A stretch of 22,583 bases of DNA from Syntrophobacteria bacterium (GTDB taxonomy: Bacteria; Desulfobacterota; DSWW01), in assembly GCA_030145435.1 (NCBI GenBank), contig JAQYVQ010000028.1, positions 1 to 22,583 on the forward strand, given 5' to 3'. The notes beneath the pieces are model-generated. The model did not search any database. It was given only the letters and a program-made list of their open reading frames with translations, and was not told where the DNA came from. Numbering within the stretch: position 1 is the first letter of the stretch; the number at the start of each line of letters is the position of its first letter. Below are positions 15,203 through 22,583 of this stretch, one piece after another. Both the position numbers and the translations under genes were made by a program.

Positions 15203-17038
15203 ATGATGGAACCAGAGAAGCCGAAGACGCCTGACGCAGGGACCGCCAGCTCCGGACAGACGCTGCACGAGATGCTCCGCTGGGTTGAGGAAGAGCCGGG
15301 CAGGATCCTGGAGGCATTTCCCGGTCTCCCCTTTGCCGAACAGCTGGGTGTCCTGCTGCTCACCCCGGGTCAACTCCGGCAGGATCTCCTCCTTTCCTCC
15401 CCGCTTGCCGGTGAGCTCGTCCCCATGCTTCCCGAGCAGGAAGTCTACCTCACACTCAAGGAAATCGGCTTCGAAGACGCCTTGCCCATACTCTCCCTGA
15501 TGACCCGTGAACAGCTTCACTACGTGAACGACCTGGAGGCATGGCACAAGGAACGCTTCGAGGCTGCCACGTTCCTGAAGCTCATCAAGATGATCCATCA
15601 GTGTGGCGAAGACAAGCTGGCCGACTGGCTCGATGCGGCCGATCCGGAGATTCTCGTCCTGTTCCTGAAGGAGCACGGGTCGGTAACCAAGTTCGACGTG
15701 ACAGCGGATCCGGTCGAAACCCCGGTTCCGCACGGCTCGATCACCTACGACGGCTTCTATCGCTACTACCCGACACGTCCGGAATTCGCGCCCCTCATCG
15801 ACCCGATCCTTCGAATCCTGAAGACGAGCAACCCGGAACAGTATGGGATGGTTATGGAGTCTACATACAGGGACCTGCCCTCAGAAATCGAGGAAGAGGC
15901 GTTGCGATTCCGTTCGGAAAGGCTCTCCGAAAAAGGGATGCCCGGGTTTGAAGAGGCCTGCGAGATCTACCGGCCGCTGACGGATGAGAAATTCATCGAA
16001 TACACCGCCGAGGCCCCCTCGAACAGAGAACCTTGCACCGAGATACCGGCTCTGTATCCGATCCGATGGCTTCCGGCAGACTCCTTCTTGCGAGAGGTCT
16101 TGGCAGCCCTGGCCGATCATCCGGAGACAGACCGCATCCGCACGGAACTCGCTTCCCTCGGGAACAAGGTCCTGATCGCCGAGGGCATGGACGTCACGAG
16201 CGGCGAACCTCTGAAGGGTGCCTTGAAAAAGGTGGCGGACACCCTCACTCTGGCCCTCGAACACCTGGCGGGCAAGAACGTTCAGGAAGCGGCCTCCTGG
16301 CTCACAAGGGCATGGCTGCATCATCTGTTCCGGTTGGGCATGAGCCAGACGCGCAAACTCGCGGAAAGGGCCCGCCGCGTCCGGGATCGGGCAGGGTTCC
16401 CGTGGATCGACAGATTTCACCTGCTGGCGGACAGCCCGCTCGACGATACCCTTCGGGGCCTGCTCAAGCCGCGACCCCTGTTTTACGAGGGCCCGGGCAA
16501 GGAAGGCCTTGCCGAGTTCCGGGACTTCGCCGGGATGGAGGATCTTCGGCTCTCGGAGGCACGGGTCTCCGCGACGGAGGCCATTGCCGACCTCTTCTCG
16601 GCACATCTCCACGCGTCCCCGGAGAGGATCAAACAAGTCTGTCTGGAAGCAGGCCTTGGGGATCAACTCGATCGCGTGGGCTGGTCACAGGTTCTTCAAA
16701 CAGCGTGGGTGCATCAGACGCTAACCGGACAACCGGAGTTCCGTCCGTTGACGCCCGCTGAGGCACAACAGTTTTTGCGGGAAGCCTTTGTAGGGGTGTC
16801 CGGCACATCTGCAAGAAAGCTCGACCCTCAGTTCACCCACACACTCCTCCTCTGGACGCTAGATCGGGCGGGTTCTCCGGGAGAGGCGCCAAAAGAGATC
16901 ATCCGGGAGTGGATCCAATCCGGAACGACACGGATCGAGGAAGAGCTCGAGGGCCTCGATCCCGAGAAGCCGATCGACAGCAGATTCGTCAAATGTCTAT
17001 GCATTCGTGGAGAGACCCTTACCGAAGGACAGAGATGA
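15203..17038 (+). CDS. DUF6178 family protein
   Basis: The 611-residue soluble, acidic, helix-rich protein has the features of the DUF6178 family of Desulfobacterota. These include repeated LP/LLLL-type helices (LPFAEQLGVLLLTPGQL), the EVYLTLKEIGFEDALPILSLMTREQLHYVNDLEAWHKER-type core at about residues 85-125, then LPSEIEEEALRFRSERLSEKGMPGFEEACEIYRPL around 230-265. Function is unknown. ATG 15203 (or the adjacent ATG 15206) is preferred. The 33-residue extension to 15104 would read through the heptanucleotide array and lacks a ribosome site; GAG stands 7 bases before 15203. Its stop overlaps the start of the beta-helix lipoprotein as ATGA, so the two are translationally coupled and may work together. 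No catalytic motif is visible. Confidence 0.82.
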   Translation: MMEPEKPKTPDAGTASSGQTLHEMLRWVEEEPGRILEAFPGLPFAEQLGVLLLTPGQLRQDLLLSSPLAGELVPMLPEQEVYLTLKEIGFEDALPILSLMTREQLHYVNDLEAWHKERFEAATFLKLIKMIHQCGEDKLADWLDAADPEILVLFLKEHGSVTKFDVTADPVETPVPHGSITYDGFYRYYPTRPEFAPLIDPILRILKTSNPEQYGMVMESTYRDLPSEIEEEALRFRSERLSEKGMPGFEEACEIYRPLTDEKFIEYTAEAPSNREPCTEIPALYPIRWLPADSFLREVLAALADHPETDRIRTELASLGNKVLIAEGMDVTSGEPLKGALKKVADTLTLALEHLAGKNVQEAASWLTRAWLHHLFRLGMSQTRKLAERARRVRDRAGFPWIDRFHLLADSPLDDTLRGLLKPRPLFYEGPGKEGLAEFRDFAGMEDLRLSEARVSATEAIADLFSAHLHASPERIKQVCLEAGLGDQLDRVGWSQVLQTAWVHQTLTGQPEFRPLTPAEAQQFLREAFVGVSGTSARKLDPQFTHTLLLWTLDRAGSPGEAPKEIIREWIQSGTTRIEEELEGLDPEKPIDSRFVKCLCIRGETLTEGQR

Positions 17039-18279
17039 GACACCGAAAAGAGCAGAAACGGAAAGTGAAGGGGAAATCGGGGGCCCGGCACAAGAGGGCC
17101 GGACTGTGGGGATTCGCATTGTCGGCGATCCTGATCTACGCCGGCGGCTGCAGCAGCTCGGACGAGCCGGAGGGGTCGCAAACGCGCACCGTAAGCCAGA
17201 CGCAGGAGGCGAATTTCACCTCGATCCAGGCGTGCATCTCCGCCTCGAGCAACAAGGACACCTGCCTCGTCTACTCCGGTACCTACAAGGAGAGGATTCG
17301 CTTCGAGGGAAAGGCAATCAAAGTCCTGTCGTCCGACGGGCCCGAGAAGACGATCATCGACGGCCGGGAGCAGGGGACGGTCGTTACCTTCGACAAGGGC
17401 GAAGATGATGACTCGGTCCTGGAGGGATTCACGATCACAAATGGATTGGCCGTCTCGGGTGAGGACACGGTCGAGCACGGCGGTGGTATCCAGCTCATAT
17501 CCGCCGGGCCGACGATCCGGGACTGTATCCTGCTCGCAAACCACGCAGAAGGAGATGGCGGGGGGATCTACAGCTTCGCCACGGGATCGAAGCCGGCCAT
17601 CGAGAACGTGGTCTTTCAGGGAAACACGGCCGGCGGACAGGGAGGAGCCCTTTGCGCGGTCTATGGGGGGCCCGACCTCACCAACTGCCTCTTCTCTGAG
17701 AACGAGGCCCCGGTCGGCGGTGCGATCAGCAGCCGGTACGGCGCCAACCTCGTCCTCGCCAACTGCACCTTCCGGGGCAATTCCGCCTCCACGCAGGGGA
17801 GCGCCCTGTATTTGATGAATGCAACCTCGGAGTGGACGAACAGCATCTGCTACTTCAATTCGTCTTCCCCGGGAAGCACCCTGGTCCTGGATCTCGACCC
17901 GCAACAAGTGGGCATGACCGCCCTCTCCCTCTCCCATGTGGACCTGCAAGGGGGCACGGGCGCAGTCGGCCGAACACAGACCTGCAACGCCCAGCCGGGG
18001 CTCTGCAGCCTTCAAAGCGACAGCATGCTCGATGCAGACCCGCTCTTCGTTCCACTGTCGCTCGAGGAGCCTTCGGAGAACCCATGGGAGGCCTTCTACC
18101 TGAGCGAACCGGACACGCTTCGGCCCGACCAAATGCAGCTTGGAAGAAGCCCCTGCGTGGATGCCGGAGATCGCAGTGCCGAGGAGGCCGGCCTCGAGGA
18201 AGGCACGACCCGAACCGACGGCCTCGCGGATGAAGGCGATGTGGACCTCGGGTATCACTACGCCGCCACCACGTCCTAG
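17035..18279 (+). CDS. Lipoprotein with right-handed parallel beta-helix repeats
   Basis: The 414-residue protein has a long basic n-region (residues 1-21), a hydrophobic segment GLWGFALSAILIYAGGC and lipobox cysteine C39, so export and lipid anchoring are likely. From about residue 60 it shows beta-helix coils of the pectate-lyase-like (NosD/right-handed helix) type: SIQACISAS, GTYKERIRFEGKAIKVLSSDGPEKTII-like, then repeated units of the form NCLFSENEA.VGGAI and NCTFRGNSAS. DADPLFVP and PCVDAGD near the C-terminus are typical of surface polysaccharide-associated or adhesin-like beta-helix proteins. No catalytic residues can be assigned. GAAGGA precedes the ATG, which overlaps the DUF6178 stop by 4 bases. 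It is the last gene before a promoter at 18301. Confidence 0.85.
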   Translation: MRHRKEQKRKVKGKSGARHKRAGLWGFALSAILIYAGGCSSSDEPEGSQTRTVSQTQEANFTSIQACISASSNKDTCLVYSGTYKERIRFEGKAIKVLSSDGPEKTIIDGREQGTVVTFDKGEDDDSVLEGFTITNGLAVSGEDTVEHGGGIQLISAGPTIRDCILLANHAEGDGGGIYSFATGSKPAIENVVFQGNTAGGQGGALCAVYGGPDLTNCLFSENEAPVGGAISSRYGANLVLANCTFRGNSASTQGSALYLMNATSEWTNSICYFNSSSPGSTLVLDLDPQQVGMTALSLSHVDLQGGTGAVGRTQTCNAQPGLCSLQSDSMLDADPLFVPLSLEEPSENPWEAFYLSEPDTLRPDQMQLGRSPCVDAGDRSAEEAGLEEGTTRTDGLADEGDVDLGYHYAATTS

Positions 18280-18300
18280 GCGCTCTGAGTGCCCCAAAGT

Positions 18301-18330
18301 TTGACCGTTTCCGGGCCGATCTGATAGCAT
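18301..18330 (+). promoter_or_regulatory. Sigma70-type promoter for the cyclic-nucleotide-domain gene
   Basis: TTGACC (18301-18306) and TAGCAT (18325-18330) are separated by 18 bases, giving a good match to the housekeeping consensus and a leader of roughly 90 bases to the start at 18426. It lies just beyond the stop of the beta-helix gene, next to an imperfect GGCGCT/AGTGCC hairpin at 18279-18294 that may end the previous transcript. Confidence 0.55.
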
Positions 18331-18425
18331 ACCGAAGCTTTGTGTTCCCGCACGATCCGAGGGTTGGAGGGTTGTGCGGGCATCGTCTTCCCTGCCCTCA
18401 CGAAGAACTTTGGAGGCCCCGCGCC

Positions 18426-18941
18426 ATGAAGCCCTTTGGACTCTCTCAGATGAAGATTCTGGAGGAAATGACACCGGATGAGATCGCACCCGTCCAGCGG
18501 TTCTGCGAGGAGATGTTCTACCCCTTCGACACCGTGCTTGCCTTCGACGGCGAGGAGGCCAAGTACGTCTTCTTGTTGCGCCAGGGGAGAACCGAACTCG
18601 TCGCCCGGCACCCGAAAACGGGCCAGAAGGTGATCATCGCACAGAAGCAACCCGGAGAGACTATGGGGTTTTCCTCCCTGATCCAGCCCTATCAAATGGA
18701 TTTCACGATCCGCTGCCTGGAGGACTGTCATCTGTACCGGATTCCCCGGGCCCGTCTTCTGCAGGAATTCAAGCGGAACCCGAAGCTTTTCGAGAAGGTT
18801 CGGCACCGCATCGCGAAACACGTCTTCCCGAACCTGCAGAAGGCCCTGGAGAAACTGCAGGACAAAGGGGACGAGGAAAGCTGGTACCCCCAGGAGGAAG
18901 ATCTGGGTTCTTCGGGACCGAAAGAAGGAGAGATCCTTTAG
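18426..18941 (+). CDS. Stand-alone cyclic nucleotide-binding (Crp-like cNMP) domain protein
   Basis: The 171-residue protein is one cNMP-binding beta-roll. LSQMKILEEMTPDEIAPVQRF leads into VLAFDGEEAKYVFLLRQGRTELVARHP, then QKPGETMGF-like phosphate-binding cassette region (KQPGETMGFSSLI, about 76-88), and RIPRARLLQEFKRNP, the usual hinge helix. It has no DNA-binding helix-turn-helix; a helical and acidic tail (about 125-171) takes its place. The cassette lacks the usual arginine, so cAMP binding is doubtful. The function may be protein-protein signalling or binding of another ligand. ATG 18426 has GGAGG 10 bases upstream. A longer form from 18342 would start too close to the promoter and lacks a ribosome site. 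It precedes the second hairpin element by 73 bases. Confidence 0.82.
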   Translation: MKPFGLSQMKILEEMTPDEIAPVQRFCEEMFYPFDTVLAFDGEEAKYVFLLRQGRTELVARHPKTGQKVIIAQKQPGETMGFSSLIQPYQMDFTIRCLEDCHLYRIPRARLLQEFKRNPKLFEKVRHRIAKHVFPNLQKALEKLQDKGDEESWYPQEEDLGSSGPKEGEIL

Positions 18942-19014
18942 TCACACATACTTCCGGAGCGAATGCCCAAGCAGGTGACACAAATCGAAACGCGGTGGGA
19001 AGGCGGGCGGTCTC

Positions 19015-19118
19015 TGGTGCTATCGCCTGTTCCGAATTCGATTTGTGCCGGGCGACTTTGTAGGGGGAGGGAGAGACGGAGCCCAAGCAAATTGAATTCG
19101 GAACAGGCGATAGCATTG
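19015..19118 (+). repeat. Long hairpin element, copy 2
   Basis: A 22-bp perfect stem joins 19018-19039 and 19094-19115. A G-U pair (19040 with 19093) extends it inward to ATTTG (19041-19045) with CAAAT (19088-19092). Outward, U-G and G-U pairs (19015-19017 with 19116-19118) extend it further, giving about 31 pairs. The wobble pairs form only in a plus-strand transcript. The 42-base apical loop, starting TGCCGGGCGACTTTGTAGGG and ending GACGGAGCCCAAG, equals that of copy 1 apart from one extra A. It lies downstream of the cNMP-domain gene and upstream of the GMC oxidoreductase, in the same orientation as both. Confidence 0.85.
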
Positions 19119-19149
19119 ATCGGATCGGAGGCGAAAAGAAGGAGAGAGA

Positions 19150-20601
19150 ATGGGTACGTACCTGAGGAAGCAGGCTGACTATGTGATCGTCGGGTCCGGG
19201 CCGGGGGGCGCCACTGCGGCGCGCCAGCTGGCAAGGGCGGGCAAGAAGGTCCTCCTTCTCGAGCGGGGGAAGGATCACCGGGGCAAATGGTACTACGGTA
19301 CGCACCTGGGCTGTCTGCTCTACTGCGACAAGATGGGCATGTTGATGACCGAGGAGGGCCTTCAGATCGTACGGGGCATCATGACCGGCGGTTCGACGAA
19401 TCTGTTCTGCGGCTGCGCCTCTCCCCCGCCCAAATGGCTGAAGAGCCGATACAAGATCAACCTCGATTCCCTGGTCAAGGAGACGATCGAAGAATTGAAG
19501 ATCGCTCCACTGGCCCGCCCGCTATGGGGACGGGCGACTCAGCGCGTTCATGAGGCCGCTGGCGAGTTGGGCTACGAATGGGAACCGCAGCCGAAGTTCA
19601 TGAACGTGAGTCGAGGGGAACCGTTCGACTGTGGGGCAAAATGTATGCTCGGATGCCGCTGCGGGGCGAAATGGACGGCCAACGAGTACGTGGACGAAGC
19701 GGTGCAAGCGGGCTGTGAACTCCTCACGGGAATGAACGTGAAGGAGGTCCTCGTGAACAACGGGAAGGCCGAAGGGGTTGTGGCGGCCGTCTCCGGCGGC
19801 CAGGGCGTCCTCCGGGTCGAGGCGCCGAACGTCATTCTGGCGGCCGGAGGGATCGGTTCTCCCATCATCCTGCAGCACTCCGGATTGTCGGAAGCCGGAC
19901 GAGGGATGACCATGGACACGACCGTGATAGTCTGCGGGGAATCCCGGGACCAGGGCATGCACTTGGATCCACCCATGGCGGTCTCCTACTGCGACGACAA
20001 GAACGGATACATGTTGAGCACCCTGATCGATCCCTGGCTGCTCTACCCGTTGATCCATACGTGGCACGGGCCCAGGAATCCCCTCCGATTCCTTCGATAC
20101 GGCAAGACCATGGGCGTCATGATCAAGTTGAAAGACGAGATCTCGGGCGGAATCAGCGTGGAGGGCAAGATTTCCAAAACCCTGACCGAACAGGACCGCT
20201 GGCGGTTGAACCACGCCTCCAATGTGGCCAGAAAGATCCTGATCCGGGCCGGCTGCAAGCCGGACTCCGTGTTCGTCGGGCCCCTTCGGGGAACCCATCC
20301 GAGCGGAACCGTCCGTATCGGAGAGCTTCTCAGTACCCAACTGGAAAGCCCTGTCAATGGGTTGTACGTGAGTGATGCGAGCTGTTTTCCCGAGGCCCTC
20401 GACCGCCCCACCGTCCTGACCCTGATCGCCCTGTCAAAGCGGCTTGCCAACCACCTCCTGAGCAAAGACAAGCCCAAGGCGAAACCCAGGGCCAAGACCA
20501 GGGTCGCAACCCGGAAAACGACGCGGAAGAAGAAAGGGGCCGACAAGCCCGAGACGCCCGAAACAACACCGCCGTCGGACGGTTCCCCTGCGGAAGACTA
20601 A
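19150..20601 (+). CDS. GMC-type FAD-dependent oxidoreductase with basic C-terminal tail
   Basis: The 483-residue protein starts with an FAD-binding Rossmann motif (YVIVGSGPGGATAAR, 11-25) and has the usual GMC elements: GGSTNLFCG (80-88), the cysteine-rich CGAKCMLGCRCGAKW (161-175), AAGGIGSP (231-238), and near the end GTHPSGTVRIG (381-391) with H383 in the active-site histidine position, then VSDASCFPEALDRPTVLTLIALSKRLA. Members oxidise alcohols or other hydroxyl substrates with FAD; the substrate here is unknown. The four cysteines of the cluster (161, 165, 169, 171) may hold a metal centre. After residue about 438 the sequence becomes a lysine/arginine/proline-rich tail (KPKAKPRAKTRVATRK, then acidic PETPETTPPSD), unusual for the family. 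GGAG stands 7 bases before ATG. AmpG-like follows after 24 bases. Confidence 0.87.
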   Translation: MGTYLRKQADYVIVGSGPGGATAARQLARAGKKVLLLERGKDHRGKWYYGTHLGCLLYCDKMGMLMTEEGLQIVRGIMTGGSTNLFCGCASPPPKWLKSRYKINLDSLVKETIEELKIAPLARPLWGRATQRVHEAAGELGYEWEPQPKFMNVSRGEPFDCGAKCMLGCRCGAKWTANEYVDEAVQAGCELLTGMNVKEVLVNNGKAEGVVAAVSGGQGVLRVEAPNVILAAGGIGSPIILQHSGLSEAGRGMTMDTTVIVCGESRDQGMHLDPPMAVSYCDDKNGYMLSTLIDPWLLYPLIHTWHGPRNPLRFLRYGKTMGVMIKLKDEISGGISVEGKISKTLTEQDRWRLNHASNVARKILIRAGCKPDSVFVGPLRGTHPSGTVRIGELLSTQLESPVNGLYVSDASCFPEALDRPTVLTLIALSKRLANHLLSKDKPKAKPRAKTRVATRKTTRKKKGADKPETPETTPPSDGSPAED

Positions 20602-20625
20602 CTGCGTTCCTGCAAGGGCGATCCA

Positions 20626-21855
20626 ATGCGAACCTCGATAATCCGCTCGATCTTCAGCGGGAAGATGCTTTCCGTCTTCATTCTCGGCTTTTCATCGGGG
20701 TTGCCCCTCCTGCTCATCGGCGGAACGCTCAAGCTCTGGATGAGAGATCAGGGTGTGGACCTGACCATCATAGGGATCTTCTCCCTGGTCGGGCTGCCCT
20801 ACACCCTGAAATTCCTTTGGGCGCCCGTGATGGACCGGTTCGTTCCGCCTTTCCTCGGTCGCAGGAGGGGCTGGATTCTCATCTGCCAGATTGCGCTCGT
20901 CGTGGGGCTCTCATGCCTCGCCGTGACAAACCCTTCGACCAACCCCTGGTCCGTGGCCCTGGCCGCCTTCTTCGTTGCCTTCTTAAGCGCGAGCCAGGAC
21001 ATCGCGATCGATGCATACCGGCGTGACCTCCTGCGCGATGAGGAACTCGGCCTCGGCTCATCCCTGGCCGTGAACGGCTACCGGATCGGGATGCTCGTCG
21101 CAGGAGCCCTGGCAGCCACACTCGCCGATCAGATCCCGTGGAAAGAGGTTTACTTCATCATGGCCGGGGCCATGGGCATCGGCATCGTAACCACCTTTCT
21201 GTCACCCGACCTGGAGGAGGATGCCGCACCTCCGGAAACGATCCTGGACGCGGTTGTACAACCCTTTGTCGAGTATTTCAGGAGAGAAGGCGCCTGGGTC
21301 ATTCTTGCCTTCATCCTTCTCTACAAGATCGGTGATTCCATGGCGAGCGAGATGCTCAACCCCTTCTACCTCGACATCGGTTTCACCATGACCGAAATCG
21401 GAGCGGTGGCGAAGCTGTTCGGTTTCTGGGCCACGATCATCGGGGGGCTCGGCGGGGGCGTACTCATCTTCAGGCTGGGGATCCATCGCTCGCTCTGGAT
21501 CTTTGGCTTCCTGCAGGCGTTCTCTACGTTCTTCTTCGTTCTCCTGGCAAGGGCGGGGAATCACCTCCCTGCGCTCGCGGCCGTGGTCGGTTTTGAGAAC
21601 CTGAGCGGTGGTATGGGCACGGCGGCCTATGTAGCCTACATGGCCAGCCTGTGCGACCGGAGGTTCACCGCGACACAGTATGCCCTCCTGACCAGCCTGA
21701 TGGGCGTCCCCCGGGTCATCATGGGATCGACGACCGGGTACCTTGCAAAGCATCTCGGATGGGAGACCTTCTTTCTGGGCTGCACCCTCATTGCGATCCC
21801 CGGAATGCTGCTCCTCTTTCGCGTGGCCCCCTGGAATAGCGGCTCCGAATCATAG
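20626..21855 (+). CDS. ampG: AmpG-like MFS transporter (muropeptide permease family)
   Basis: The 409-residue membrane protein has about 12 hydrophobic helices. Its N-terminus is typical AmpG: FILGFSSGLPLLLIGGTLKLWMRDQGVDL (18-46), then GLPYTLKFLWAPVMDRFVPPFLGRRRGW, ASQDIAIDAYRRDLL (at about 124-138) and GNHLPALAAVVGFENLSGGMGTAAYVAYMASL. AmpG proteins import anhydromuropeptides, the products of lytic transglycosylases such as MltA, into the cytoplasm. Related members transport other substrates, so the specificity is an inference. It starts 24 bases after the GMC gene with AAGGG upstream. No AmpD, NagZ or AmpC gene is in the window. Confidence 0.88.
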   Translation: MRTSIIRSIFSGKMLSVFILGFSSGLPLLLIGGTLKLWMRDQGVDLTIIGIFSLVGLPYTLKFLWAPVMDRFVPPFLGRRRGWILICQIALVVGLSCLAVTNPSTNPWSVALAAFFVAFLSASQDIAIDAYRRDLLRDEELGLGSSLAVNGYRIGMLVAGALAATLADQIPWKEVYFIMAGAMGIGIVTTFLSPDLEEDAAPPETILDAVVQPFVEYFRREGAWVILAFILLYKIGDSMASEMLNPFYLDIGFTMTEIGAVAKLFGFWATIIGGLGGGVLIFRLGIHRSLWIFGFLQAFSTFFFVLLARAGNHLPALAAVVGFENLSGGMGTAAYVAYMASLCDRRFTATQYALLTSLMGVPRVIMGSTTGYLAKHLGWETFFLGCTLIAIPGMLLLFRVAPWNSGSES

Positions 21856-21977
21856 AGACCGGCAAGAACGGAGAGCGCTTGCCTGTTCGGCCCCGCATGG
21901 ACTATCCTAGAAGTTCGGATTTGGAGCGAACAAAGCGAGGCTCTGACCCGCAACTCATACGCTAACGGGACGAATCG
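21856..21977. other. Short intergenic gap before the radical SAM gene
   Basis: 122 bases with no clear gene. A weak inverted repeat GGCAAG/CTTGCC lies about 21865-21888 without a T-run. The ribosome site for the next gene is poor (GGGA about 8 bases upstream). Confidence 0.4.
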
Positions 21978-22583
21978 ATGCTCTACGTTGAACCTGTCTA
22001 CCGGCCCCCCTCCGAGGCGGGCAGCCTGCTCATCCAGGCCACCATCGGCTGCGCGAGCGCGGCGCAGGGACACTGCTATTTCTGCGGGTCCTGGCTGATC
22101 GATCGGCAGATTCCACAGAAGAAGTTCCGGGTTCGCCCGGCCAGGGACGTCATGAAGGACCTGGACGAGGCCCGGGGGCAAACCGGGCCGGCTGTACGAA
22201 GGATCTTCCTCCTGGACTCGAACGCCATGATCATGCGTGCGGGCCAACTGGAAATGATAAGCCGACACGCCTACACGCTCTTTCCTTCTCTCGAAAGGGT
22301 CAGTGTCTATGCCTGCGCCAACGACATCCTCCGCAAGTCGGACGAGGACCTGAAGCGGATCCGCCAGGCGGGCATCTCCCTTCTCTACATCGGACTGGAG
22401 AGCGGAAGCGAGGCCATCCTCGAGCTGCACAACAAGGGGGTTACCGCCAGGGATGCCGTTGTGGCCTGTTCCCGCGCCATGGAGGCTGGCTTCGAGATCT
22501 CGATCACGGTCATCCTGGGGCTGGGCGGCCGGAAGAAAAGTATGGTCCACGCCCAGGACACGGGAAGGATCATCTCCGAGATC
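21978..22583 (+). CDS. Radical SAM protein, N-terminal part (runs off the right edge)
   Basis: The visible 202 residues begin MLYVEPVYRPPSEAGSLLIQA, a start pattern of radical SAM enzymes with little assigned function. The cluster cysteines are C25, C33 and C36 in GCASAAQGHCYFC, spaced CX7CX2C where the usual spacing is CX3CX2C. Then follow RRIFLLDSNAMIM, ACANDILRKSD, LLYIGLESGSEAIL (the usual SAM-binding GLESGS region) and GFEISITVILGLGG. Such enzymes use a 4Fe-4S cluster and SAM to start radical chemistry; the substrate is unknown. An in-frame TAA at 21963 makes ATG 21978 the first possible start. The C-terminus is outside the window, so the overall family cannot be completed. Confidence 0.82.
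   Translation, partial: MLYVEPVYRPPSEAGSLLIQATIGCASAAQGHCYFCGSWLIDRQIPQKKFRVRPARDVMKDLDEARGQTGPAVRRIFLLDSNAMIMRAGQLEMISRHAYTLFPSLERVSVYACANDILRKSDEDLKRIRQAGISLLYIGLESGSEAILELHNKGVTARDAVVACSRAMEAGFEISITVILGLGGRKKSMVHAQDTGRIISEI

Noticed and set aside
16828..18489. 553-residue minus-strand ORF opposite the DUF6178 and beta-helix genes
   Set aside because: Antisense frame left open by high GC; no motif, and it spans three plus-strand coding or promoter features.
3060..19118. CRISPR repeats
   Set aside because: Only two copies 16 kb apart, each with unique palindromic arms; no array of regular spacers and no cas genes.
21636..22550. 304-residue minus-strand ORF at the right end
   Set aside because: Antisense to the AmpG-like and radical SAM genes, with no motif.

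Overview
The window is GC-rich, densely coded bacterial chromosome with no rRNA, tRNA, CRISPR array or transposase that I can see. Two families of unknown function that are typical of Desulfobacterota and related former Deltaproteobacteria (DUF3786 and DUF6178), an anaerobe-style sulfide-dependent thiazole synthase of THI4 type, and a ThiD-ThiN fusion suggest an anaerobic, probably sulfidic-habitat member of that broad group. This assignment is an inference from gene content, not proof.

Layout. 1-1755 (minus): a three-gene signalling operon of a short unknown protein, a receiver-histidine kinase, and the N-terminus of a MshEN/GspE-like protein cut by the window edge. 2159-2971 (plus): an inositol-monophosphatase family enzyme. 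3060-3238: a long hairpin element. 3250-4479 (minus): lipoprotein lytic transglycosylase MltA. 4727-9190 (plus): a five-gene cluster beginning with THI4 and thiD-thiN, then a nitroreductase, a HAD phosphatase and an alpha/beta hydrolase. A thiamine-binding UPF0045/MTH1187 protein converges on it (9197-9493, minus). 9639-13226 (plus): a 1195-residue protein with a GGDEF-type domain, an AAA-type ATPase and a HEAT-like C-terminus. 13196-13702 (minus): a small unknown gene. 14144-14293: a MITE-like inverted repeat. 14309-18279 (plus): DUF3786, DUF6178 and a beta-helix lipoprotein. 18426-18941 (plus): a stand-alone cyclic-nucleotide-binding-domain protein behind a good promoter. 19015-19118: a second copy of the hairpin element. 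19150 to the end (plus): a GMC oxidoreductase with a basic tail, an AmpG-like transporter, and a truncated radical SAM protein.

Themes. (i) Thiamine: thiazole formation, pyrimidine phosphorylation and coupling sit in two adjacent genes, with a thiamine-binding protein a few kilobases away. (ii) Cyclic-di-GMP and two-component signalling: MshEN domain, receiver-kinase and a diguanylate-cyclase-like domain. (iii) Murein turnover: MltA and AmpG are both present but not adjacent.

The most unusual signal is a pair of hairpin elements (3060-3238 and 19015-19118). They share a nearly identical core of about 51 nt, but each copy has its own different, self-complementary arms. The pairing, including G-U pairs that work only on the plus strand, is kept while the sequence changes. 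Copy 1 also looks like one element nested inside the loop of an older one.
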